Positions 55,875 through 63,767 of a DNA stretch of 64,000 nucleotides are shown here, in pieces. The notes beneath the pieces are model-generated. The model did not search any database, was not told the origin of the DNA, and saw nothing but the letters and a program-made list of their open reading frames with translations. The stretch lies in contig JAWKPA010000013.1 in NCBI GenBank assembly GCA_041390905.1, positions 372,001 to 436,000 on the forward strand, read 5' to 3'. How positions within the stretch are numbered: position 1 is the stretch's first letter; every line of letters starts with the position of its first letter. Source of the DNA: JACKCD01 sp041390905. Lineage in GTDB: Bacteria; Chloroflexota; Anaerolineae; Promineifilales; Promineifilaceae. Both the position numbers and the translations under genes were made by a program.

Positions 55875-58154
55875 ATGCCACCGCTAGTTGGGGCGGGTGT
55901 GACCGTGAAAACAATATTTAGCCGCCTATCCAAACTTTTTATTATTCCAGCGTTTACTGAAGAAGCGACATCTCCCCCTGTAGCGCGACCTTTGTATGTA
56001 ACGCTGGGTGTGCTGTTCATTGCCTCCTTTTCCTTAGGTGTCTGGGGTATTTGGCGAAATGGGGAAATGACGGGCGGGAAGCTAATCAGCTTTATTTTGT
56101 CAATACCCTTTGGTCTATTGTTTTGGGCCATGCGTCGCGGGCAGGTGCGGCCCGTTCGCTTGCTGATGCCGGTTTTGCTATGGGTTACGCTGACGGCCTC
56201 GATCATGTTGGATGATGGTATTCGCGCTGTGGACAGTGTAGGCTTTGCGCTGGTATTGGTGCTGGCCGGGATGTTTATTAGCGCCCAGGCGGTTTGGGGG
56301 TTTGGGCTACTGTGTCTGTTGAGCGTAACGGCCGTTTATTTTGCCGAGCTACAGGGGTGGGTGCAAACCAGCTATGGCACGATGGTGCAAATTGACGATT
56401 TGATCATTTTAACCGTGATTCTGCTGCTGGTCATTTTTATTACCTACTACGCCATCAACTTTTTGGAGCAAAGCACCCTGCAAGCACGTAACGACGCCCG
56501 ACTGCTGGCCTTGCGCAACCAGGAATTGCGCGAAGTACAAACGTCGTTGCAGGCACGAACGGCTGAATTAGCGGGTCTAAACACCCAACTGCGTGCCGAA
56601 ATTCAAGAGCGTCAACAGATTGAACACGCCTTGCAGCAGAGTGTGGGGATGAACCGCGCTATTCTGGATTATATGCCGGACATGATTCTGCGTATTGATC
56701 GGGACGGTGTTTTTCGGGAGTATAGCCCTTCGCGCAACATGCCCCCCATCGTTTCGCCAGATATGTTTCTGAACAAGAGCATGGCCGATATTTTGCCCCC
56801 TGCCGTTGCCGAGCCAGGTATCAGGGCCATTCGACAAGCTGTTGCCACCAATGAAATACAGTTTTTTGAATACGCACTGCCGGGTGATGATGGGGGAGAA
56901 CATATTTTTGAGTCGCGCAATATTCCCATTGGCAATGAGGAAGTGTTGACCATTGTGCGCGATGTGACCGATGAACGTCATGCCGAGCAGGCAGCGTTGC
57001 AGACGCAAAAACTGGAAAGCATTGGGCTGTTGGCTGGCGGCATTGCCCATGATTTTAACAATTTGTTGACGGGGATGTTGGGGCAAAATTCGCTGGCGTT
57101 GGCAAAATTGCCGCTAGATTCACCGGCGCGGCGGCATTTGGAGCGGGCAGTGGTGTCGGCCAAGCGGGCGGCTGATTTAACGCGGCAGCTTTTGGCTTAT
57201 GCGGGCAAAGGGCAATTTTTGGTGGAGCCGATTGATTTGAACCAGTTGGTGCATGAGGGGACTGGCCTGCTGGAAACGGTGTTGCCCAAGCAGGCGCAGT
57301 TGACCCTTGACCTGATGCCCAGCTTGCCAACGGTTGAGGCGGATCGCGGGCAAATTCAGCAGGTGCTGATGAATTTGGTGATCAATGCCTCGGAGGCGCT
57401 GGATGGGCAGGCGGGTACGGTGCAGATCCGTACTTATGTGCAGCAGGTAACGGGCGATATGCACACCAACGACCATGTGCTGCCGGAGGCGGTTATGCCC
57501 GGCCGCTATGTGTGCCTGGAGGTGCGGGATACGGGGCGGGGGATGGATATGGAGCAACAGCGGCGTATCTTTGACCCGTATTACTCGACCAAGGGGCAGG
57601 GGCGAGGGCTGGGGCTGTCGGCTACGCTGGGTATTATTCGTGGCTATCAGGGGTATTTGGTGCTGCACAGTGTGCCGGGCGTGGGGACGCGCTTCCAGAT
57701 TTATTGGCCGGCCGGAAAGATAATAGACCCGACGATGGAAACGGCCGTTAATCCTGTTACGACCCACGAAGGCACTATCCTGATTATTGACGACGAAGAA
57801 TCGGTGCGGCAGGCGGCCGGCGAAATTTTGGGGCTGTTTGGCTATGACGTGCTGGCAGCAGCCGATGGCTTGAGCGGCATTGAACTGTACCAGGGGCAGC
57901 AAGACGTGGTTGATTTGGTGCTGCTGGATATGCACATGCCGGTGATGAACGGTGCCGAAACCTTTACCAGTTTACGCCGCATTCGGCCGGCCGTACCGGT
58001 GTTGTTTTCCTCTGGTTTTACCGAGCTGACGGCAACGGATATTTTGCAGGGGGATCGGGTAGATTTCCTGCAAAAGCCGTATGATGTTGACAAGCTGATC
58101 ACCAAGGTGCAGCAGATGTTGGCAGGGACTAACGCGAAAAGCGGCGGTTGCTAA
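55875..58154 (+). CDS. Membrane histidine kinase with PAS, HATPase and C-terminal receiver
   Basis: 759 residues. Five to six membrane helices fill ~40-200 (VLFIASFSLGVWGIW, VGFALVLVLAGMFISA, IILTVILLLVIFITYYAI). Then a coiled coil and a PAS-like domain (AILDYMPDMILRIDRDGVFR) follow. The kinase core has LLAGGIAHDFNNLLTGMLGQ (phospho-His), VLMNLVINASEALDGQ (N box) and VRDTGRGMDMEQQRRIFDPY. The HDFNN motif puts it in the NtrB/HPK4-like group. The C-terminal receiver has LIIDDEESVRQAAGE and VDLVLLDMHMPVMNG. The stop region overlaps the convergent FAD oxidoreductase by 26 bp. The ATG is at 55875; a GTG at ~55899 is possible. Confidence 0.9.
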   Translation: MPPLVGAGVTVKTIFSRLSKLFIIPAFTEEATSPPVARPLYVTLGVLFIASFSLGVWGIWRNGEMTGGKLISFILSIPFGLLFWAMRRGQVRPVRLLMPVLLWVTLTASIMLDDGIRAVDSVGFALVLVLAGMFISAQAVWGFGLLCLLSVTAVYFAELQGWVQTSYGTMVQIDDLIILTVILLLVIFITYYAINFLEQSTLQARNDARLLALRNQELREVQTSLQARTAELAGLNTQLRAEIQERQQIEHALQQSVGMNRAILDYMPDMILRIDRDGVFREYSPSRNMPPIVSPDMFLNKSMADILPPAVAEPGIRAIRQAVATNEIQFFEYALPGDDGGEHIFESRNIPIGNEEVLTIVRDVTDERHAEQAALQTQKLESIGLLAGGIAHDFNNLLTGMLGQNSLALAKLPLDSPARRHLERAVVSAKRAADLTRQLLAYAGKGQFLVEPIDLNQLVHEGTGLLETVLPKQAQLTLDLMPSLPTVEADRGQIQQVLMNLVINASEALDGQAGTVQIRTYVQQVTGDMHTNDHVLPEAVMPGRYVCLEVRDTGRGMDMEQQRRIFDPYYSTKGQGRGLGLSATLGIIRGYQGYLVLHSVPGVGTRFQIYWPAGKIIDPTMETAVNPVTTHEGTILIIDDEESVRQAAGEILGLFGYDVLAAADGLSGIELYQGQQDVVDLVLLDMHMPVMNGAETFTSLRRIRPAVPVLFSSGFTELTATDILQGDRVDFLQKPYDVDKLITKVQQMLAGTNAKSGGC

Positions 58155-59253
58155 ACGGCCGTAAAAGTCCCGTCTGCTCTTCCCCAGACCAAACCCATTC
58201 GGCTAATAGTTGGCTGATAGCCGGCGCAATGGCCCAGCCGTGGCCGCACCAACCCGTGCCAAAATAGCCGTTTTCAGCCCCTGGAATGCGATCAATCACC
58301 GGGATACCGTCTATGGAGACCGTTTCCACGCGGCTGGCGTCGGCTTCGGCAACGGCCGTTCCCGCCAACGACGGATACACAGCCACCGCCTCGGCCAAAT
58401 TGCCCGCCACCTGATCCGGCTGCGTTTCGCCCCGCCCAAGCTGTTCATTCCATTTGCCGCGCCAGCCGCCGGAGATCATGATCTGACCGGTGGGGTGGTT
58501 TTTCATCGCCAGCGTGCGGTGGGCGTGGCCGATGAGGTGGTGAATGGGCATGGGGTCGAGCTTTTCCGTGAACATGACCTGGGGTAGCAGCGTCCAAATG
58601 GGCAGCTCAACGCCAAACTGTTGGGCAAGAACGGTGACAACGTGATGGTTGCTAAGCAAAATGAGGGCTTTTCCCACGGGGATGCGTTCGCCGTGGCTGG
58701 TGGTCACGGCCGTTATGCGTCCGTGCTGCTGTTCGATGGTGGTAACGGCCGTTTGTTCCCGCACCACCGCCCCCAGCTTTTGCGCCGCTGCCGCCAGCCC
58801 GCGTGTGGTGGCGGTGTGGTCGGCAATGCCATCGTTGGGGCAGAAAACGGCCGTTTGCACCCGTTCACTCAGCACCGGTTCCATCTCATGCAGCTCCTCA
58901 TACCCCACCAGCCGCGAGGGAATGGCCTGATTGTTTTGCAGCCATAGCTGTGCCTTGGCCGGGGCCAAATCTTGCGGCCGTTCAATCAGCAGCAAATGAC
59001 CCTGGCGATCATAGCCCGTTTCCGCCCCAATTTCTTCATGCAGCGTCGGCCACTGCTCATACGCCAGCCGCATCAGCGGCAGTTCACGCCCGTCGCGGCC
59101 GTTGGCGCGAACGCCCCGCTTGCCCAGCCCACCCGACGCGCCACCCGCGATTTCTCCGGCCTCCAACAGCATGACCTCGGCACCCCGCTTTGCCAGTTGC
59201 CACGCCGTGCCGCAGCCATACACACCACCGCCAACAATCACAAAATCAGCCAT
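58129..59253 (-). CDS. FAD-dependent oxidoreductase (DAO/sarcosine oxidase-like)
   Basis: 374 residues. MADFVIVGGGVYGCGTAWQL is the FAD-binding GxGxxG-type motif with LAKRGAEVMLLEAGEIAGGA and SGGLGKRGVRAN. Mid-protein: LVGYEELHEMEPVLSERVQT and HRTLAMKNHPTGQIMISGG. The C-terminal FAD part is SIDGIPVIDRIPGAENGYFG, then TGWCGHGWAIAPAISQLLAE. These match D-amino-acid oxidase-family enzymes (glycine or sarcosine oxidase-like), which oxidise secondary or primary amines. The ATG at 59253 is preferred over a longer frame. Its 3' end overlaps the kinase gene by 26 bp. Confidence 0.88.
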   Translation of the reverse strand: MADFVIVGGGVYGCGTAWQLAKRGAEVMLLEAGEIAGGASGGLGKRGVRANGRDGRELPLMRLAYEQWPTLHEEIGAETGYDRQGHLLLIERPQDLAPAKAQLWLQNNQAIPSRLVGYEELHEMEPVLSERVQTAVFCPNDGIADHTATTRGLAAAAQKLGAVVREQTAVTTIEQQHGRITAVTTSHGERIPVGKALILLSNHHVVTVLAQQFGVELPIWTLLPQVMFTEKLDPMPIHHLIGHAHRTLAMKNHPTGQIMISGGWRGKWNEQLGRGETQPDQVAGNLAEAVAVYPSLAGTAVAEADASRVETVSIDGIPVIDRIPGAENGYFGTGWCGHGWAIAPAISQLLAEWVWSGEEQTGLLRPFSNRRFSR

Positions 59254-59370
59254 TTTTCTTTCTCCCTGTGTTGATAGGACGCAGACGAACATGGATGAAT
59301 CTGCGTTCTGTTTTTATTCATGGGGGTTAGTGTTGTCGTTTCCCTTTGCAACACGTGACTATATTTGGGT

Positions 59371-60978
59371 TTAGCGTAGGGTGCCGCCACGATACAGGTT
59401 GGCAAAAACAGGGGCGAGTTGTTCCCAGGCAACCACGCCGCAGTGGTTGGCCCATTCGTCATAATTGCGTATGAGCTGGTCGCGCATGGGGCGATGGCTA
59501 CTGCTCAGGTCGTGGAGTTCGGTGCGGTCGTCGTGCATGTTGTAAAGCTCCCACGCGCTCCCATATTCTTGCACCAGCTTCCACTCGCCCAGCCGGACGG
59601 CGCAGTTGCCCTGGTGTTCCCAGAAAAGTGGGGTTTGGCGCTGCCAGCCCGGTTGCTGGAAGCAGGGGAGCAAGCTTTCACCGGCAAGGGGTTGGAGAGA
59701 ACGGCCGTTAAATTCCGCTGGATAAGCCACCCCCGCCGCCTCAATACACGTTGCCATGATGTCAATGAGGTGGCAAGTCGTGGGTTCAATGCGGCCAGGG
59801 GCAATGACGGCCGGCCAACGCACCAGCAGCGGCGTAGAAATACCACCCTCATGCACCCAACGCTTGTGCAGACGGAAAGGTGCGTTGGAAACATTTGACC
59901 ACGGCAGCCCATAGCTCATAAACGTGGTGGCGCTGCCGGGGTGCAAATCGGGGCGATTGCCCAGGTTAACACGCTGCCCAGTAGGCGTTTGTGCCGGGTA
60001 GAACCGCGCCCAGCCATCTTCTTCCAGCAGTTCGGCACAGCCACCGTTGTCGGAAAGAAACATGATGAGGGTGTTGTCCGTCACATCCAGCGCGTCGAGG
60101 GTTGCCAGCAGCTTGCCAATTCCCTGATCCATGCGGTCAATTTGGGCGGCATAGACGGCCATGCACAGGTCGTACCAATCATGGTTGCCCGCCTCTTCCC
60201 AGGGAGGCGCGTGGGGGTCGCGGGGGGAAATTTGCCACTGTCTGTCGAGCAGCCCCCGGCTTAGCATTTCTTCATGCCGGGCGGTGCGAACGGCGTCCCA
60301 ACCCTGGCGGTAGCGTCCTTCGTAGGTGGCGATGTCTTCGGGGTGGGCGTGCAGCGGCCAGTGCGGGGCAGTGTAGGCGAGGTAGAGGAAAAACGGCCGT
60401 TTTTCCTCTACCGCATCCTGCACCATTGCCACCGCCTTATCGCTAATGGCATCGGTCAAATAAAAATTCTCCGGGTCGCTTTCCAGCCGCTTCCCGTCCT
60501 CCATCAAATAATGCGGGTGAAAAAAGCTGCCTGCCCCATCGAGTGTGCCAAAAAAACGGTCAAAACCGCGCTGGTTGGGGGTGGGATGGGTGGCATCGCC
60601 CGGCCGCCACAGGTCAGCATCGCGGGGTTCATAGTCGCCGCCAACGTGCCATTTGCCCGCCATCAGCGTGCGGTAGTCCGCCTGCTGTAGCAGTTCGGCG
60701 ATGGTGACACAATCGTCGCGCAGGTAGCCCTGGTAGGCAGGCGGGTGCAGATTGGCGATCATGTGTCCAACCCCGGCCTGGTGGGCATATAGCCCAGTGA
60801 GTAAGCAGGCGCGTGAGGGGCAGCAGCGGGCGCTGTTGTACATGCTGGTAAAACGGATGCCATCTTCGGCCAATTTGTCAATGTTGGGGGTGTGGATTTC
60901 AGAGCCAAAGCAGCCAATGTCGGCAAAGCCCATGTCATCGGCCATGATGACAATTATGTTGGGCTGGGTTGTGGTCAT
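59371..60978 (-). CDS. Arylsulfatase (type I, formylglycine)
   Basis: 535 residues. NIIVIMADDMGFADIGCFGS gives the metal-binding DD, and RCCPSRACLLTGLYAHQAG holds CxPxR with the formylglycine Cys at residue 52 and the full LLTG ending. Later: GKWHVGGDYEPRDADL (Lys, His), HWPLHAHPEDIATYEGRY, TLIMFLSDNGGCAEL (Asp-Asn) and VHEGGISTPLLVRWPAV (Lys replaced by His region). The family hydrolyses sulfate esters; substrate could be a sulfated glycan. No formylglycine-generating enzyme is in the window. No signal peptide is visible. Its ATG overlaps the upstream membrane-protein stop by four bases. A 32-bp perfect palindrome lies in the gene (60381-60412). Confidence 0.93.
   Translation of the reverse strand: MTTTQPNIIVIMADDMGFADIGCFGSEIHTPNIDKLAEDGIRFTSMYNSARCCPSRACLLTGLYAHQAGVGHMIANLHPPAYQGYLRDDCVTIAELLQQADYRTLMAGKWHVGGDYEPRDADLWRPGDATHPTPNQRGFDRFFGTLDGAGSFFHPHYLMEDGKRLESDPENFYLTDAISDKAVAMVQDAVEEKRPFFLYLAYTAPHWPLHAHPEDIATYEGRYRQGWDAVRTARHEEMLSRGLLDRQWQISPRDPHAPPWEEAGNHDWYDLCMAVYAAQIDRMDQGIGKLLATLDALDVTDNTLIMFLSDNGGCAELLEEDGWARFYPAQTPTGQRVNLGNRPDLHPGSATTFMSYGLPWSNVSNAPFRLHKRWVHEGGISTPLLVRWPAVIAPGRIEPTTCHLIDIMATCIEAAGVAYPAEFNGRSLQPLAGESLLPCFQQPGWQRQTPLFWEHQGNCAVRLGEWKLVQEYGSAWELYNMHDDRTELHDLSSSHRPMRDQLIRNYDEWANHCGVVAWEQLAPVFANLYRGGTLR
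60381..60412. repeat. 32-bp perfect palindrome centred on AACGGCCGTT
   Basis: GGTAGAGGAAAAACGG is followed directly by its exact reverse complement. It is the longest perfect extension of the common decamer that I found, and lies within the sulfatase coding frame. Confidence 0.97.
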
Positions 60979-61679
60979 GTGCTTGAATTCCTTTTTGTGG
61001 CAACCTCATCGAGGGCGAAGTGGATGAGTAGTGCCTGGATGCTGCCGGTGATGCTGCCGAGTAGGGCGAAGGCCAGCCAGCGGGGCAGGGCGGTGGTGGC
61101 ACCGGCAAAGATGCTCATGAAGCCGACGATGAGGTTGAGCAGGATGCCGCCGGCCGCCAACCCAATGATCCAGCCCCAAACGGCGTTGCCAAACCAGCCC
61201 TGAACGGCCGTTCTCGTTCCTCGTTTTAGCCACAGCACCCCCAACTGCGGCAGCACCAGCGGGATTCCGGCCAGAATGCCAAAGAAAACCAGCAGCGAAA
61301 CGGGAATCGTGTAGCCCACAAGCAGCTTGAGCGGGACGCTGCCCAGCGTAATCACATCATCCACGGCGGCCAGAATAGCGGCCTGTGAGGTAGGAACATA
61401 GCTGGCGGCTCCGGCAAGGAAGGGGAGGCAGAGAAGCCAGCCGAGGCTGGTGGCAAGCGGCCACAGGGGGGAGGGGGCTAACGGCCGTTTACGCAAATAT
61501 CCCCACTGCAACGCCCCCCACAGCAGCCCCACCGCCAGTGCCGCCAACGCCGTGGGTTGGTTTAGTTGAAAGGTGCCAAGCGTGCCAAACCAGGCGAAGC
61601 AAACGGCCGTTCCCGCCATATTTGCTATCACCCACAACACATCAGGTGGGGTTGCCGGTGCTACTGGTGTCTGTTCCAT
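60975..61679 (-). CDS. Polytopic membrane protein of unknown function
   Basis: 234 residues with about six hydrophobic helices: DVLWVIANMAGTAVCFAWFG, LAALAVGLLWGALQWGYL, LWPLATSLGWLLCLPFLAGA, LLVGYTIPVSLLVFFGILAG, WIIGLAAGGILLNLIVGFMS and LAFALLGSITGSIQALLIHF. No catalytic motif is recognised. It ends in an ATGA overlap with the sulfatase gene and starts 24 bp after the Rab-like GTPase stop, so it belongs to the same leftward transcript. Confidence 0.75.
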   Translation of the reverse strand: MEQTPVAPATPPDVLWVIANMAGTAVCFAWFGTLGTFQLNQPTALAALAVGLLWGALQWGYLRKRPLAPSPLWPLATSLGWLLCLPFLAGAASYVPTSQAAILAAVDDVITLGSVPLKLLVGYTIPVSLLVFFGILAGIPLVLPQLGVLWLKRGTRTAVQGWFGNAVWGWIIGLAAGGILLNLIVGFMSIFAGATTALPRWLAFALLGSITGSIQALLIHFALDEVATKRNSST

Positions 61680-61703
61680 TGGGTTCCTGAGTTCGTCTTA
61701 AGA

Positions 61704-62201
61704 TTAGGATTTGCCAAGCTGCTGGGCTAAGGACAGAAAGGCTTGCTCAACGTTGTGGCCTGTTTTGGCGCTGGTGTAATACACGGGGATGGCGGCGGGC
61801 AGGGCATGATGGATTGCCTCATCGGAAAGTTGGGCGTTATCCAGCAGATCCATTTTGTTGGCGACCAGCACAAAGGTGGCGTTGGGGTTAATGGCTTTGA
61901 GCTGTTTTTCGTAGGCAATAACGGCCGTTAATGTATCCGCCCGCGTCACATCACACACCAACAAAGCCCCGGCCGCCCCCATCAGATAGCTGGATTGCGT
62001 ATAATCTTCGCCACCCGCCAAATCCCAAATGAGCAGTTTGATGGTGTCGTCACCCAAAGCCACATTTTTGCGCGACACCTTCACGCCGATGCTGCTGAGG
62101 TATTTGTCGTCAAATTTGTCTTCTACGTAGCGACGAATGAGGCTGGTTTTGCCGACGGCGAATTCGCCTAATAAACAAATCTTTTTTTGAATAATAGCCA
62201 T
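61704..62201 (-). CDS. Rab/Ras-like small GTPase
   Basis: 165 residues. KICLLGEFAVGKTSLIRRYV is G1 (P-loop); SSIGVKVSRKNV is the switch I region; KLLIWDLAGGEDYTQSSYL is G3 (WDLAGGE, compared with WDTAGQE of eukaryotic Rab); FVLVANKMDLLDN is G4 (NKMD); YYTSAKTGHNVEQAF is G5 (TSAK). It lacks a prenylation Cys at the C-terminus. Bacterial Rab-like GTPases of this type are known in several phyla with unclear partners; the adjacent membrane protein could be an effector or anchor. It lies 55 bp after manA. Confidence 0.92.
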   Translation of the reverse strand: MAIIQKKICLLGEFAVGKTSLIRRYVEDKFDDKYLSSIGVKVSRKNVALGDDTIKLLIWDLAGGEDYTQSSYLMGAAGALLVCDVTRADTLTAVIAYEKQLKAINPNATFVLVANKMDLLDNAQLSDEAIHHALPAAIPVYYTSAKTGHNVEQAFLSLAQQLGKS

Positions 62202-62256
62202 TGTAAGCGGTTGACGTCCTTCTTCCCAAGATGTCCGTCAACCGCTGGCTTGGCAA

Positions 62257-63240
62257 TTAACCCACGTAGGTTCGCAGCAGGGTGACGGGTTCGTTGGTGG
62301 CGGTGACGGCAAATGTTCCCAGGGCGGCGGGGAGGAGGGTGAAGCGAACGGCCGTTAAATCCACTCCCTCAATTGTAGCAGAACCTTCGATAACGCCCCA
62401 AATTTCCAGCGTGCGGCCGTCGCAACGGCCGTTAAACACGCTGCCAGCCGCCATTTCCACCCGCTCCGTCACAAAATATTCGTTTTGGCAGAGCAAATAG
62501 CGGGCAACGCCGTTTTCGTTGGCAATCAGCGGCGGCTGGCACAGCGTGGGTGCCACCTGGCTAAAGTTGATGACATCCATCGCCTTGTCCACGTGCAGCG
62601 CACGCGGCTTGCCGTTTTGCAGCCGGTTCCAGTCATAAACGCGGTAGGTGGTGTTTGAGTTTTGCTGGATTTCGGCAATCAGCACCCCGGCCAAAATGGC
62701 GTGGAGCGACCCGGCCGGGACGCAGACCACATCCCCTTTTTGCACCGGCAGCGTGTGCATGTATGGCTCCAGGTTGCCGTCGGCAATGGCTTGGCGGAAC
62801 TTTTCTGGCGTGGTGCCTGCGGCCACGCCAAAAATGACGGCGGCATCGGGGGCAGCATCGAGCACTACCCACATCTCCGTTTTACCCAGTTCGTTGCCTT
62901 CGTTTGCCAGCGCGTACTCGTCGTTGGGGTGTACTTGCACTGAAAGCTGCTGGTTGGCATCCAGCAGCTTGATGAGCAGGGGGAATTTGCCGCGCTCTTG
63001 TGCCCAGGCGCAGCGGCTGCCGATGAGGTCGAGGCCGAGTTGGGCGTGGAGTTCGGTGAGGGGGAGGTTGGCAAAACGGCCGTTTTCCACCACCGTCGTC
63101 CCGTCTTCATGCGCCGCAATCTCCCAGCTTTCGGCAATAATTCCGGCCGGCAGCTCACGCCCCAACCGCTCCAGATTGCGCCCGCCCCAAATATAATCTT
63201 TTAACACCGGCTTGAATAACAATGGATAGAGGGATGACAT
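62257..63240 (-). CDS. manA: Class I mannose-6-phosphate isomerase
   Basis: 327 residues of a cupin-fold enzyme. YPLLFKPVLKDYIWGGRNLE is the typical start; FPLLIKLLDANQQLSVQVHP carries zinc ligands with HPNDEYA; GKTEMWVVLDAAPDAAVIFG, VPAGSLHAILAGVLIAEIQQ and NSNTTYRVYDWNRL complete the active site. It interconverts mannose 6-phosphate and fructose 6-phosphate for GDP-mannose or mannose use. The size fits the short Bacillus-type isomerases. The ATG at 63240 has AAGGAAA at good spacing. It is the first gene of the manA - GTPase - membrane protein - sulfatase group. Confidence 0.93.
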   Translation of the reverse strand: MSSLYPLLFKPVLKDYIWGGRNLERLGRELPAGIIAESWEIAAHEDGTTVVENGRFANLPLTELHAQLGLDLIGSRCAWAQERGKFPLLIKLLDANQQLSVQVHPNDEYALANEGNELGKTEMWVVLDAAPDAAVIFGVAAGTTPEKFRQAIADGNLEPYMHTLPVQKGDVVCVPAGSLHAILAGVLIAEIQQNSNTTYRVYDWNRLQNGKPRALHVDKAMDVINFSQVAPTLCQPPLIANENGVARYLLCQNEYFVTERVEMAAGSVFNGRCDGRTLEIWGVIEGSATIEGVDLTAVRFTLLPAALGTFAVTATNEPVTLLRTYVG

Positions 63241-63260
63241 AATTTTTTCCTTTAAAAATA

Positions 63261-63307
63261 GCGATTGGGCGATTAGGAGATTGAGCCAATCTCCCAATTG
63301 CCCGATT
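63261..63307. repeat. GATTGGGC/GATTAGGA hairpin (family A variant)
   Basis: GCGATTGGGCGATTAGGAGATTGA, then GCCAATCTCCCAATTGCCCGAT. It lies 20 bp upstream of the manA start, so it would be near the promoter or leader. Confidence 0.75.
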
Positions 63308-63707
63308 TACATTTCTCACAAGTGAGAATCCCCCTATGATTAAACCAAACCGGAATTAAGATACCACTTACACCCTACCCCCATTCAACTACCTACCCCA
63401 CCCGGTAGGGACGAGACAATCGGCCAGAACGATAGACAAAACAGAGAGCCTCATCACCGATTGCCCGCCCGCAACAACGGCCGTTTATCTCCATTTAGCC
63501 GCAGTTGGTTTGCAGGAAAGAGCGGGGCGGTTGGGGGGCGAGATTTGCGACGTTGCCGGCACCTTTCCCGGCCGCCTTGCCCCCACTAAATAAATGTCTG
63601 CGAGAATTTTATGGCGTATTGGGAAAAAACCGTGCGGCACACACGTTAGCGGCCATTGGTCCGGTTGCGCCCTGATTGGTTTTGGTAGAGGCGTGTGCTA
63701 CAAGGGT

Positions 63708-63767
63708 TAGAGAGTGGAGATTGCAAACCTTCATCAATCTCTACTCTCCAATCCCCAATCTCCTCTT
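63708..63767. repeat. GAGAGTGGAGATTG hairpin (family A)
   Basis: TAGAGAGTGGAGATTG, loop CAAACCTTCATC, then AATCTCTACTCTCCAATCCCCAATCTCC. It lies just after the stop of the partial gene at the right edge. The AACCTTCATC loop is the one shared across family A. Confidence 0.85.

Larger units (their letters stand above)
332..63485. repeat. Dispersed palindromic decamer AACGGCCGTT, about 100 perfect copies
   Basis: The 10-bp palindrome recurs across the whole window, the first perfect copy at 332-341 and the last at 63476-63485, roughly one per 630 bp. My line-by-line count is about 100 perfect copies, plus some 20 with one outer base changed. Chance expectation for a given 10-mer in 64 kb is about 0.06. 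Most copies are inside genes on both strands, read as T-A-V, N-G-R or R-P-(F/L) depending on frame. A few are intergenic, for example 14722-14731 and 63476-63485. Flanks are often purine-rich on the left and pyrimidine-rich on the right. The pattern resembles HIP1 of cyanobacteria in density and palindromic form, but not in sequence. Confidence 0.97.

Noticed and set aside
332..63485. AACGGCCGTT as a simple consequence of GC-rich codon use
   Set aside because: Other palindromes of like composition are not seen at such density, all three frames are used, and copies also occur in non-coding DNA.
63500..63690. GC-rich intergenic stretch as RNase P, tmRNA or SRP RNA
   Set aside because: None of the conserved cores of those RNAs could be found, and no consistent folding was evident by eye.
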